From Larkinella terrae (lineage in GTDB: Bacteria; Bacteroidota; Bacteroidia; Cytophagales; Spirosomataceae): a stretch of 64,000 nucleotides of DNA. A program made the translations under genes and the position numbers. Under the pieces are notes generated by a model. The model searched no databases and was not told the DNA's origin. It saw only the letters and a list, made by a program, of their open reading frames with translations. Below are positions 28,614 through 36,608 of this stretch, piece after piece; position 1 is the first letter of the stretch; every line of letters begins with the position of its first letter. Location: assembly GCF_009668025.1 (NCBI RefSeq), contig NZ_WJXZ01000002.1, forward strand, positions 317,216 through 381,215, read 5' to 3'.

Positions 28614-29489
28614 ATGATGCAACAGCTGGAAAAAGAAGAATTAGAGATAGAAAGAATAGGTTCGATCAGCTACAAAGAATTTGTTGAAAACTACGTAAAA
28701 CCCGGAAAGCCGGTGGTTTTTAAAAAGGCTTTTTCCAGCTGGAACGTCAAGGAACCGTTTGATCCTGCTTTTTTTAAAAAGCATTTCGGTACTTATACGA
28801 CGACGCACAAAGACAAGACCTACACCATGAGTGAGGTATTGGACATTACCGAAAAAAGCACACTGGAAAACCCGGCGCCGTATCCGATGGGGTTTGAATT
28901 GCGAACGCAATTGCCGGAATTCCTGTCCATGCTGAACCCGATTCACATGAATTATGCGTTTCCGAACTGGTTCCGAAGCAAGTTGATACCCAAAAGCCGG
29001 TTTGGGAACGACATGCAGATGTACATCGGCGGAATCGGAAATCAGTATGTTTTGCACAAGGATCTGTTTCATACCGATGCCTGGGTCACGCAGTTGTACG
29101 GCGAGAAGAAGTTTATCGCCTTTCCGCGCGATCAGGAAGACTTGCTTTATCCGGAAAACAAAGGCACCCGCTCGCCAATCAATTATTTAAAACCGGACTA
29201 CGAAAAATACCCGAAGTATCGGCATGCAACACCTTTAAGTGTGGTTTTAAAAGCCGGAGAAACCATTTATATCCCGAACGGAATCTGGCATACAACGGTG
29301 GCTCCGGGGCACAATATCTCCATCGTAGTAGAACAACTAAGCCGGAATAACTTTCATGCCTGGAAAAAAGATATCTACGATTACGGGATAAAGCGGGGGA
29401 GGATAAAAGGTATTTTACAATATGGATATGCAACACTGATCGGACTGCTCTTTAAAGCCAGAGAAATAGCAGGTTATAAATTTAACTAA
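28614..29489 (+). CDS. JmjC/cupin-8 type Fe(II)/2-oxoglutarate oxygenase
   Basis: 291 residues of the cupin-like (cupin_8, FIH/JmjC-related) family. The iron facial triad reads HKD (H148, D150) in VLHKDLFHTDAW and a distal His in IPNGIWHTT (H226), 78 residues later. The strand LYGEKKFIAFP between them is typical of the fold. Such enzymes hydroxylate amino-acid side chains in proteins, free amino acids or carrier-bound peptides. Next to an NRPS it is a candidate tailoring hydroxylase, which is inference from context. The N-terminal YKEFVENYVKPGKPVVFK is the usual entry of the family. A close paralog follows 48 bp downstream. Confidence 0.8.
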   Translation: MMQQLEKEELEIERIGSISYKEFVENYVKPGKPVVFKKAFSSWNVKEPFDPAFFKKHFGTYTTTHKDKTYTMSEVLDITEKSTLENPAPYPMGFELRTQLPEFLSMLNPIHMNYAFPNWFRSKLIPKSRFGNDMQMYIGGIGNQYVLHKDLFHTDAWVTQLYGEKKFIAFPRDQEDLLYPENKGTRSPINYLKPDYEKYPKYRHATPLSVVLKAGETIYIPNGIWHTTVAPGHNISIVVEQLSRNNFHAWKKDIYDYGIKRGRIKGILQYGYATLIGLLFKAREIAGYKFN

Positions 29490-29537
29490 TACGAATTAGA
29501 ACCCTTACATAATCGAAAACATAAAAATTGTCCGGTC

Positions 29538-30386
29538 ATGCAACAGATAGAAAAATTAGATTCAATCACCTATGATCAGTTTATAGAAAACTATCTCAAG
29601 CCCGGTATACCAGTCGTTTTTAAGAATGCGTCATCGGCCTGGAAATCCAGCCAGCAGTTCGATCCGGCATTTTTCAGAACGCATTTTGGCAACCATAAAA
29701 CAACGTATAAAGGGAAAGAATATTCGATGAATGAAATTCTGGACGTGACTGAAAAGAGTACGTTAGAAAACCCGGCGCCTTATCCCATTTTATTTGAAAT
29801 TCCGCTGCAATTACCGGAGCTTTTGCCGATGGTTGAGCCCATTCATATGAACTACGCTTTTCCGAACTGGTTCCGAAGTAAATTCATGCCATATGGCAAA
29901 TTCGGGAATAGCATTCACCTGTTTATTGGCGGGCCGGGTAACCAATATTCGCTGCACAAAGACATGTACCACACCAATGCCTGGATCACGCAGTTATATG
30001 GCGAAAAGAAATTTGTCGTGTTTCCCCGCGATCAGGAAGACTTGCTTTATCCGGAAAACGCCAGCTTTATTTCCCCAATTAATATCATGAAACCGGATTA
30101 TGAAAAATATCCCCGGTATAAGGAAGCAACGCCATTAAGTATTATTTTAAAACCGGGTGAAACCATTTTTATTCCGAACGGAATCTGGCACACAACGGTA
30201 GCCGCCAGCCACAATATCTCCCTGATTTTTGACCAGTTGAACGGCTATAATTTTAAGGCGTGGAAGAAAGATATGTACGATTACAGCAAGAAAAGAAGCA
30301 CGTTCGTCGCCGTCGCGAAATACAGTCTGGCTCAAACGCTCGGCTCGCTCTGCAAATTAAGTGAACTGGCAGGCAGCAAAATGTAA
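29538..30386 (+). CDS. JmjC/cupin-8 type Fe(II)/2-oxoglutarate oxygenase, tandem paralog
   Basis: 282 residues, clearly a duplicate of the gene upstream. Shared blocks include STLENPAPYP, MNYAFPNWFRSK, FPRDQEDLLYPEN and IPNGIWHTTV. The metal ligands are kept (HKD at H140, D142; distal H218) with the same 78-residue spacing, so it should be active. Differences near the site (HKDMYHTNAW against HKDLFHTDAW) suggest a shifted substrate or position of attack. Hairpin 30403-30436 follows its stop, and it is the last plus-strand gene of the cluster. Confidence 0.8.
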   Translation: MQQIEKLDSITYDQFIENYLKPGIPVVFKNASSAWKSSQQFDPAFFRTHFGNHKTTYKGKEYSMNEILDVTEKSTLENPAPYPILFEIPLQLPELLPMVEPIHMNYAFPNWFRSKFMPYGKFGNSIHLFIGGPGNQYSLHKDMYHTNAWITQLYGEKKFVVFPRDQEDLLYPENASFISPINIMKPDYEKYPRYKEATPLSIILKPGETIFIPNGIWHTTVAASHNISLIFDQLNGYNFKAWKKDMYDYSKKRSTFVAVAKYSLAQTLGSLCKLSELAGSKM

Positions 30387-30402
30387 CCCGCCAAACAGTG
30401 AT

Positions 30403-30436
30403 CAATCGCGCTGGAGCTGCGGAGCCAGCGCGATTG
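30403..30436. terminator. Hairpin between convergent genes
   Basis: A 12-bp perfect GC-rich stem (caatcgcgctgg paired with ccagcgcgattg) around a 10-nt loop lies 16 bp after the second oxygenase stop. The gene on the other strand ends at 30600. No T-run follows, so terminator strength is uncertain; position supports transcript-end function. Confidence 0.5.
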
Positions 30437-30599
30437 CCAATCTTCTTCAGACCTGGCCAGGGCGCTAATCCCGCGCACCAACTTCCGGCCCCGGTGGCAT
30501 CCCACCTTCTTTCCATTCAAAAGTATTTCGATCGGTCGGTTGCCTGACGCTGCCTCGTGTAGCCGACAGCACCAGCGGTTTTGCCCCAACAACCCGGTT

Positions 30600-31061
30600 T
30601 TACAACAAATTCAACTGCACCAGGACCGACAAAAACTGGTAACAACCCGTTTTGAGATGGGTAAACTCGTCGGAAAGGCCGGCAATCTGCAGTGAAATAG
30701 CCGAATATAGACTCAAATGCGGTTTTCCGCACTTCTGACACCCGGCGAAACCGCCCGAACCTTCACAAAGCAGGTCGGCCCGCAGGCGGTGAAACCAGAC
30801 TTTCAGCCGGTTCAGGCGCTGGCTATAATCGATGGCGCGCTGCCGCAGATTCTGGTGATTATACTGCTCGAGCACATCGTTCAGCAGCACCAGCAACTGG
30901 TCAACTTCCTGTTCATAGCTCGTCAGCGTGACGCTCCAGCGCTGGTTTTCGGTATGACATTGATTCAATAACGGCAAATCGGCAATTGGATTCTTCAACG
31001 GTTCCATCGTTTCCAGATTTTCCGTAAAGTTGCCGGTTGGGCCGTCGTTTTTCCATGACAT
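30600..31061 (-). CDS. Uncharacterised protein with Cys/His motif
   Basis: 153 residues, not recognised. It is soluble and helix-rich (SYEQEVDQLLVLLNDVLEQ and RQRAIDYSQRLNRLKVWF look coiled-coil-like). A central segment has a cysteine followed by CQKCGKPH, which could bind a metal ion, though the full ligand set is not obvious. No signal peptide or membrane helix is present. Convergent with the oxygenase gene and divergent from the small membrane protein at 31166. Codon use resembles that of its neighbours, so it is probably a real gene. Confidence 0.5.
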   Translation of the reverse strand: MSWKNDGPTGNFTENLETMEPLKNPIADLPLLNQCHTENQRWSVTLTSYEQEVDQLLVLLNDVLEQYNHQNLRQRAIDYSQRLNRLKVWFHRLRADLLCEGSGGFAGCQKCGKPHLSLYSAISLQIAGLSDEFTHLKTGCYQFLSVLVQLNLL

Positions 31062-31165
31062 TCGTCAGTTGCCGACCCAACTAAAATCAGTTACCGGACT
31101 AATCCCGGTCATCCATCCGGCGTCTTTTCCCACCCAATTTTGTGTCATCAATAATTCTTAGGACG

Positions 31166-31519
31166 ATGAACACGAAACTCACTTTGCCCGCTAATACCGC
31201 TGCTGAACAGAACCACAATCTGAGCTGGCGTACTCAATATAATAACGCGGTTAAGCTGCTCGAGACCGGCGATTACCGGTTTACGATGATGGTCGCCATG
31301 CTGATCATTCAGAGCTGCATCATCACCCCGGTTTCCCTGCTGGTTTTCCAGTATTTCGATTTCGGTTACAGTGATATCTTCGCCGGAATCGCGGTGGTGG
31401 CCTTTTTTGGCGTGTTGGTGTCTAATCTGGGCCTGTTGTCCGTGCGGTTTTGTATCCGGCTTTTCACCGTTAACGTGTTGCTCCATGTGGTGATGCTGGC
31501 CCTCCACTTCGTGCGCTGA
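31166..31519 (+). CDS. Small membrane protein, uncharacterised
   Basis: 117 residues from the ATG at 31166. After a polar N-terminus of about 45 residues there are three hydrophobic helices (about 42-62, 73-92 and 96-115, the middle one GIAVVAFFGVLVSNLGLL). No family is recognised. An upstream in-frame GTG at 31142 adds eight residues and has no better context. A possible receptor-operon promoter starts 45 bp after the stop. Confidence 0.55.
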   Translation: MNTKLTLPANTAAEQNHNLSWRTQYNNAVKLLETGDYRFTMMVAMLIIQSCIITPVSLLVFQYFDFGYSDIFAGIAVVAFFGVLVSNLGLLSVRFCIRLFTVNVLLHVVMLALHFVR

Positions 31520-31563
31520 GGGTTGAATTATCCGGTACGGCGTCATTCAGTCGGTAAAAGCGT

Positions 31564-31571
31564 TATATTTG
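31564..31571 (+). promoter_or_regulatory. Possible promoter core (TAnnTTTG)
   Basis: TATATTTG, an exact Bacteroidota -7 core, lies 36 bp before the receptor ATG at 31608. No well-spaced TTG is seen upstream, so the call rests on the core and on position. Confidence 0.35.
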
Positions 31572-31607
31572 CTTGGATATAACGCCTAACCAGACAAACC
31601 GTTCTGA

Positions 31608-33614
31608 ATGAAAGATCGTTACGCTTCCTTACTCGGAAAAATTGCACTCAGTTTAATCCTTTTCCAACCGGCTTTTGCGCAACAGTCCACCCCTGTTGAC
31701 TCAAGCCGGGTTTTCAGTTTGGGCGAAGTAACGGTTTTGGGTCGCCGGAGTCTCGACTCGGCCAATACCGTCCAGAGCGGCCGGATGGAGTTGTTCAACC
31801 GGCTCGATGTGGGCCGGGCGCTCAATCTGCTGCCCGGCGTCAATTTGTCGACGATGGGGGCGCGCAACGAATCGATGGTGTACGTGCGCGGTTTTGATTT
31901 GCGGCAGGTGCCGGTTTTCATCGACGGCATTCCGGTGTATGTTCCCTACGATGGCTACGTGGATCTGGGGCGGTTTACGACTTTCGACCTGGCTGAAGTT
32001 AATGTTGCCAAAGGGTTTTCGTCGGTTACTTACGGACCCAATACGATGGGGGGCGCCATCAATCTGGTGTCGCGCCGACCCCGGAAGCGGTTTGAATTTG
32101 AAGGACGTGGCGGGTTGATGAGCGGTCAGGGCCACCGCTACAACCTGAACGTTGGGACGAATCTGGGGAAATTTTACTTCCAGGCGTCGGCTTCGCAGTT
32201 GAAACAGGAAACGTTTCCCTTGTCGGACAAATTTGTGAAACATACCCAGGAAGACGGCGGTGACCGGCAGAATGCGTACCGCAATGACCGGAAATACAGC
32301 CTGAAAGTCGGTTTTACGCCCAACGCCACCGACGAATACACCCTCAGTTACGTCAACCAGAAAGGAACAAAAGGAACACCGCCCTACGCGGGCGACGATA
32401 TGAAGCAGACGCCCCGGTTTTGGCAGTGGCCCAACTGGGACAAGGAAAGCTGGTATTTCATTTCCCGTACGGCCCTGACAACTAGTAGTTACCTGAAAGT
32501 CCGGTTGTTTTACGACAAGTTTAAAAACCTCCTGAGCTCTTTCGACGACAACACGTATACGACGCAGAAAAAGGGCTCTTCCTTCAATAGTTATTACAAC
32601 GATGACACCAAAGGTGGTTCGCTCGAATACGGTAACCGTTTGGCCGAAAGACATAACCTGAAAGCGTCGTTTCACTACAAACAGGATCGTCACCGCGAAA
32701 ACAACCAGGGCGAACCGGTTCGGACGTTCATCGATCAGACGTATTCGCTGGGAATGGAGGACGTGTTTCGGCTGACCAGTCAACTCTCGCTGGTGCCGGG
32801 CATCAGCTACAATTCACGCCAGAGCCTGCGGGCGGAAAATTACGAAAGCACGACCCGCATCATCAGGCCTTTTGCCGGTAACAACAGCTCCGCTCTGAAC
32901 GCACAGGCCGGATTATTTTATACCCCAACCGCCGATCGGCAACTGAGCTTCACCGTTGCGCGTAAAACCCGCTTTGCCACGATCAAAGACCGGTATTCGT
33001 ACCGCTTGGGTGCTGCCATTCCGAATTCGGACCTGAAAGCCGAGTCGGCGCTGCATTTCGAAGCGGCTTATGCCGATCAGTTCAATCTGGGCAAACCGGG
33101 TCGGAACCTGACGCTGCAGGGCAGCCTTTTTTACAGCAAGCTGACCGACGCTATCCAGCAGGTCAATAACGTCCAGCCCAACGTTTATCAGTTTCAGAAT
33201 ACCGGCCGGGCCGAGTTCTACGGCGGAGATTTGTCGGTCAGGGTGCCGATCGGTTCCGCCCTGCAAACCGGGGTGCAGTATTCGTACATTCACCGCCAGA
33301 ATCGGAGCAATCCCGACCTGAAGTTTATTGATGTTCCTGACAATAAAGTGCTGGTTTTTGCGCAGGCTCAGTTGCTCCGCCGGGCCACCTTGCTGGCCAA
33401 TGTCGAATACAATTCGGATCGGTACAGCACCAGTTACGGCACAAAGGCGAAAAGTTTTGTGGTGGCATACGCCAAAGCGTCGGTGCGGATTGTGCGTTTC
33501 GTGAGCCTTGAAGGCGGAATAAATAATATCTTTGATCAGAACTATGCCCTCGCCGAAGGCTTTCCCGAACCGGGCCGTACGTATTTCGTAAATCTTCTGC
33601 TGACCAACTTATAA
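31608..33614 (+). CDS. TonB-dependent outer-membrane receptor
   Basis: 668 residues. A signal peptide (about 1-25, ending PAFAQ) is followed by a short stretch and a plug domain (RALNLLPGVNLST, VYVRGFDLRQVPVFIDGIPV, NTMGGAINLVSRRP), then a 22-strand-type barrel ending in hydrophobic NLLLTNL. No SusC-like carboxypeptidase extension is present, so it belongs with siderophore, metal or cofactor receptors rather than glycan receptors. It is followed after 8 bp by a molybdopterin-domain protein and a di-heme peroxidase, all plus strand, which suggests a redox or metal role. The ligand is unknown. Confidence 0.9.
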   Translation: MKDRYASLLGKIALSLILFQPAFAQQSTPVDSSRVFSLGEVTVLGRRSLDSANTVQSGRMELFNRLDVGRALNLLPGVNLSTMGARNESMVYVRGFDLRQVPVFIDGIPVYVPYDGYVDLGRFTTFDLAEVNVAKGFSSVTYGPNTMGGAINLVSRRPRKRFEFEGRGGLMSGQGHRYNLNVGTNLGKFYFQASASQLKQETFPLSDKFVKHTQEDGGDRQNAYRNDRKYSLKVGFTPNATDEYTLSYVNQKGTKGTPPYAGDDMKQTPRFWQWPNWDKESWYFISRTALTTSSYLKVRLFYDKFKNLLSSFDDNTYTTQKKGSSFNSYYNDDTKGGSLEYGNRLAERHNLKASFHYKQDRHRENNQGEPVRTFIDQTYSLGMEDVFRLTSQLSLVPGISYNSRQSLRAENYESTTRIIRPFAGNNSSALNAQAGLFYTPTADRQLSFTVARKTRFATIKDRYSYRLGAAIPNSDLKAESALHFEAAYADQFNLGKPGRNLTLQGSLFYSKLTDAIQQVNNVQPNVYQFQNTGRAEFYGGDLSVRVPIGSALQTGVQYSYIHRQNRSNPDLKFIDVPDNKVLVFAQAQLLRRATLLANVEYNSDRYSTSYGTKAKSFVVAYAKASVRIVRFVSLEGGINNIFDQNYALAEGFPEPGRTYFVNLLLTNL

Positions 33615-33622
33615 TACCGACC

Positions 33623-34132
33623 ATGACCCGATTTAACTTCCTGTTTCGCCCGGCGCATTGGGCCTCGTTTGTTCTGATTGGTGCGTTTTGTCTGGCAGCC
33701 GGTACCGGTTTTGGCCAGATTACCATTTCCGGAGAAGTCACGAAACCGCTGACGCTCCAGGCTGCCGATCTGAAAGCCCTGCCGCATACCGAAGTAACGG
33801 GCAAAGACCGCGACGGCAAAGAACACAAATATGTGGGTGTGCCGCTGGCCGATCTGCTCAAACTGGCGGGTGCCACGATGGGCGGGGAGTTGCGGGGCGA
33901 AAACCTGATGAAGTATGTCGTCGTGAAAGCCATCGATGGCTACGAAACGCTGTATGCGTTGCCCGAACTGGATACCGATTTTGCTACCCGAACCATTATT
34001 CTGGCCGACAGCGTCGATGGATCGCCGTTGCCGTCGGGTGTCGGGCCGTACCGGATTGTGGTTCCCGGCGAGAAAAAACCGGCCCGCTGGGTGCGCGAAG
34101 TGAAAAGTATCGAAGTGCGGTTTGCGAAATAA
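33623..34132 (+). CDS. Exported molybdopterin-binding-domain protein (sulfite-oxidase fold)
   Basis: 169 residues. After a signal peptide (to about residue 32, ending GFGQ) the chain ITISGEVTKPLTLQAADLKA, GVPLADLLKLAGA and PSGVGPYRIVVPGEKKPARW matches the small oxidoreductase molybdopterin-binding domain family. The canonical cysteine ligand of sulfite oxidase is not evident, so it may bind a ligand without being a full enzyme. It lies between the receptor and the di-heme peroxidase, with 4 bp to the latter, so the three probably form one operon. Role inferred only. Confidence 0.75.
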   Translation: MTRFNFLFRPAHWASFVLIGAFCLAAGTGFGQITISGEVTKPLTLQAADLKALPHTEVTGKDRDGKEHKYVGVPLADLLKLAGATMGGELRGENLMKYVVVKAIDGYETLYALPELDTDFATRTIILADSVDGSPLPSGVGPYRIVVPGEKKPARWVREVKSIEVRFAK

Positions 34133-34136
34133 AAGG

Positions 34137-35213
34137 ATGACTATCAGTCGGTTTGTTCTTTTCGGATGCGTGGCGCTGGTTGCTCTGGTGGCTTTCCAAC
34201 CCGCTGACGACCCGGTTCCGACCGGTCCGTATGAATTGCGCTATCCGGCTTCGTTCGGCGGACGTTTCAACATTCCGGTCGACAATCCCATGACGCAGGA
34301 AGGCGTTTATCTGGGGCGGCTTTTGTTCTATGAACCGCGTTTGTCGGCCACCGGAACGGTTTCCTGCGCCAGTTGCCACCAGCAGTCGCGGGCTTTTACC
34401 GACGGCCTGGTCCATAGCGTGGGCGTGAGCGGGAAACTGACGCGCCGGAATTCGATGTCGCTGGTGAATCTGTTGTGGGTTCGGCAACTGTTCTGGGATG
34501 GTCGCTCGAATAGTCTGGAAGAACAGACACTGGTGCCGCTCCAACACGCCGACGAAATGGGGTTGAAACCGGGTGAGGCCGCCCAATGGTTGCAGAAAAC
34601 CGCTGCGTATCCTGCGCTTTTCCGGCGCGTGTTTGGCACGGATACCATCACCGATGCCCGGATTGCCAAAGCCATTGCCCAGTTTGAACGAACGTTGATT
34701 TCTGCCGATTCGCCCTACGACCGGTTTCTGGCCGGAAAATATGTCTTGACGGCTGCGGAAGAACGCGGATTGCGGTTGTTTTCGGCGGCCCCGAATTCCG
34801 GGCGCGGAATCCGGGGTGGCAATTGCGCGCACTGCCACGGCGGTCCCAAACTGATGCAGGAGTTATTTCACAACAATGGTCTCGATTTGAAAGCCATTGA
34901 TCCGGGGCGGCAGGAAGTAACGGGCCTGGATCTAGATCACGGCCGGTTTCGGGTGCCGACCCTGCGCAACATTGCGCTGACCGCGCCCTACATGCACGAC
35001 GGCCGGTTTGCCACGCTGGCGGCCGTTCTCGATCACTACAGCGACCACGTTCAGGCCAGCCCCACGCTGAGCCGCGAACTGGTTCCGGCTCAGGCGGGTG
35101 GCCTTGGCTTAACACCTACCGAAAAAACCGATTTGCTCGCTTTTCTGCACCTGCTAACGGATACGGTTTTTGTCAACAATCCGCAGTTTTCTAACCCGCA
35201 CATCCGGCATTGA
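34137..35213 (+). CDS. Di-heme cytochrome c peroxidase family protein (CcpA/MauG type)
   Basis: 358 residues from the ATG at 34137. An N-terminal export segment (FVLFGCVALVALVAFQ) is followed by two heme c sites, CASCH (C77, C80, H81) and CAHCH (C230, C233, H234). The family segments TLRNIALTAPYMHDGRF and LGRLLFYEPRLS are present. Classical members reduce hydrogen peroxide in the periplasm; MauG-like members oxidise protein or cofactor substrates. Here it ends a receptor/molybdopterin-domain operon. A palindromic repeat follows at 35261. Confidence 0.87.
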   Translation: MTISRFVLFGCVALVALVAFQPADDPVPTGPYELRYPASFGGRFNIPVDNPMTQEGVYLGRLLFYEPRLSATGTVSCASCHQQSRAFTDGLVHSVGVSGKLTRRNSMSLVNLLWVRQLFWDGRSNSLEEQTLVPLQHADEMGLKPGEAAQWLQKTAAYPALFRRVFGTDTITDARIAKAIAQFERTLISADSPYDRFLAGKYVLTAAEERGLRLFSAAPNSGRGIRGGNCAHCHGGPKLMQELFHNNGLDLKAIDPGRQEVTGLDLDHGRFRVPTLRNIALTAPYMHDGRFATLAAVLDHYSDHVQASPTLSRELVPAQAGGLGLTPTEKTDLLAFLHLLTDTVFVNNPQFSNPHIRH

Positions 35214-35260
35214 AAACAGCCTATGGTTAAAGAGAGAATAGTAACAAACACTGTCTAAAT

Positions 35261-35327
35261 CGCCCCCACCCCTAATGCGGGCTTTTGCATCCAGATCGAG
35301 AAGCCCCCTTTAGGGGGTGGGGGGGCG
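35261..35327. repeat. Degenerate C/G-run palindromic intergenic repeat
   Basis: Imperfect inverted repeat: a left arm cgcccccacccctaatgcgg and a right arm of the form agccccctttagggggtg plus more G. It is a decayed relative of the perfect element at 39732-39803. Both are preceded by ctgtctaaa (here 35251-35259). It lies 47 bp after the peroxidase stop and may end or stabilise that transcript. Confidence 0.6.
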
Positions 35328-35437
35328 GTTCTCAGCAAGGGAAGTTCTAAATCTTAGCCAAAAGAAAAGCATGGAAGACTACGTCTTTGATTTTTAGCCA
35401 ATTAGCCTTTAGTCCCTTTTCTTTTTTGAATATAGGT

Positions 35438-35485
35438 TTTAAAGTTTAAGGTTTGTCATACAACCCCAAAATCATAAACTTTAAA
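35438..35485. repeat. Inverted repeat beside a short gene
   Basis: Arms tttaaagttta (35438-35448) and taaactttaaa (35475-35485) are exact complements, with partial similarity continuing inward. It sits 2 bp beyond the stop of the minus-strand gene 35488-35736 and could act as its 3' hairpin. Confidence 0.4.
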
Positions 35486-35487
35486 CG

Positions 35488-35736
35488 TTAAATATAAGGC
35501 TGTGAATGAGTGGTTTGCAGGCTAAGGACTGACTTGATGCGGTTTTGCAGTTCCAGATCCAGCAATCGGGCGTATTCCGTCCATTCCTTGTCGGCGGCTA
35601 TAAACTGATCCCCTCGTTCCGTTTCATCGGCTTTGTAGTGCTTCTCGGCATCTTTTACGTAAGATGCGGCCAGATTGAGGGCATAATCGTACATTTTCTG
35701 GATCTCTTCAAACGAAAGCTCACTTAGATTTTTCAT
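35488..35736 (-). CDS. Small uncharacterised protein
   Basis: 82 residues (MKNLSELSFEEIQKMYDYAL...). Charged and alpha-helical, with no signal peptide or membrane segment and no recognised family. Amphipathic helices throughout and a conventional ATG suggest a real gene. It is divergent from the 82-residue gene at 35980. Confidence 0.5.
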   Translation of the reverse strand: MKNLSELSFEEIQKMYDYALNLAASYVKDAEKHYKADETERGDQFIAADKEWTEYARLLDLELQNRIKSVLSLQTTHSQPYI

Positions 35737-35906
35737 GTGACTGGTTTATCGTGTGGACTATAAACCACCGGAGCGCGCTAAATGTTAAGCCGGTTTACAT
35801 TATTGGCACGCAAAACGCCGGAGCCGCTTTTTCATTTTTTGCAAGGGATTCTACAAAATTGCCATTTGGTTGACGGATGTTACCATTTATGGTATTTTGT
35901 TCAGTA

Positions 35907-35935
35907 TTGGCATTTATATTGTTTAAGTATTTTTG
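35907..35935 (+). promoter_or_regulatory. Bacteroidota-type promoter
   Basis: TTG at 35907, an 18-bp spacer and TATTTTTG at 35928-35935 match the TTG-N17-23-TAnnTTTG consensus. The expected start of transcription is near 35941, about 40 bp before the ATG at 35980. Confidence 0.5.
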
Positions 35936-35979
35936 TAAGTATAAGTACTCTAACGTGTATTAAACAGGTAAAAATAACT

Positions 35980-36228
35980 ATGATTGAATCCATTCGCTCT
36001 TACCTCCGTTTAAGGCGACTTGCCAATGCTTTGCATGAATCGCAGCAAAAGCAGTATTTTAACCAGATTGATGCCATAAAAGAGTGTAATCGACTATTCC
36101 GAAACGGCAAGAAAGACTACTCAGTCGTTAAACACCAGCACCAGCAGATCTATTGGGTAGTTCGTACAAAGTCAGCAAAAATCCTCGCAACGGAGGGCCA
36201 CAGTATTCTTAAACCTTATAACAAATAA
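35980..36228 (+). CDS. Small basic uncharacterised protein
   Basis: 82 residues from ATG 35980 (MIESIRSYLRLRRLANALHE...). The frame is open back to 35782, but that part reads as non-coding AT-rich sequence and contains the promoter. The protein is basic, with a helical N-terminus and a short likely beta-hairpin (KDYSVVKHQHQQIYWVVR). No family is recognised. It has its own promoter and terminator, so it is probably monocistronic. Confidence 0.5.
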   Translation: MIESIRSYLRLRRLANALHESQQKQYFNQIDAIKECNRLFRNGKKDYSVVKHQHQQIYWVVRTKSAKILATEGHSILKPYNK

Positions 36229-36274
36229 GCAGTTATACGCTGAAAAGGTAAGTATTCGGTGCTTTTGAATCGAT

Positions 36275-36313
36275 GCAGCCAGCAACCTGGAGTTACTGGC
36301 TGCTCTTTAGTTT
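36275..36313 (+). terminator. Rho-independent-like terminator
   Basis: Perfect 8-bp stem gcagccag/ctggctgc with a 13-nt loop, followed by tctttagttt. It lies 46 bp after the 82-residue gene. Confidence 0.55.
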
Positions 36314-36386
36314 ACCGTCGGTTGCCGGAAGGGGTGTTGTATACGAATATTCTGACAATAAGTAGGCATATTTACTCGAAAACAGT

Positions 36387-36554
36387 ATGGAAATAGCCTG
36401 GTTGATAACAGGAGTTGTATTGCTTTATTATTGCGGAAAAGCGCTGGCAGCTCCAGGCAAACCCAATTGGAATAAAGCCATTGTGTCCGCCATGTTCTGG
36501 CCCTTTTCGATATTGATAAACGGGCGATCCGAGAAAGAAGGTCGGAAGTCGTAA
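36387..36554 (+). CDS. Very small membrane protein (55 residues)
   Basis: ATG 36387 to TAA 36552-36554. It reads MEIAWLITGVVLLYYCGKAL, then a polar turn with PGKPNWNKA, a second weak hydrophobic segment (AMFWPFSILI) and a basic end. One or two short membrane helices fit. Its antisense is also open and runs on from the GH30 relic, so coding status is not certain; the hydrophobic-then-basic layout supports it. No family recognised. Confidence 0.4.
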   Translation: MEIAWLITGVVLLYYCGKALAAPGKPNWNKAIVSAMFWPFSILINGRSEKEGRKS

Positions 36555-36608
36555 CTTACCAGACGTACCTTCTCACCGAACCCGCCGGCTCGTTCAGAAC
36601 TATCAGCG

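Noticed and set aside
30253-30592. Overlapping minus-strand frames after the oxygenase gene
   Set aside because: They run through the hairpin and into the oxygenase coding sequence, are Arg/Ser-rich and resemble nothing known.
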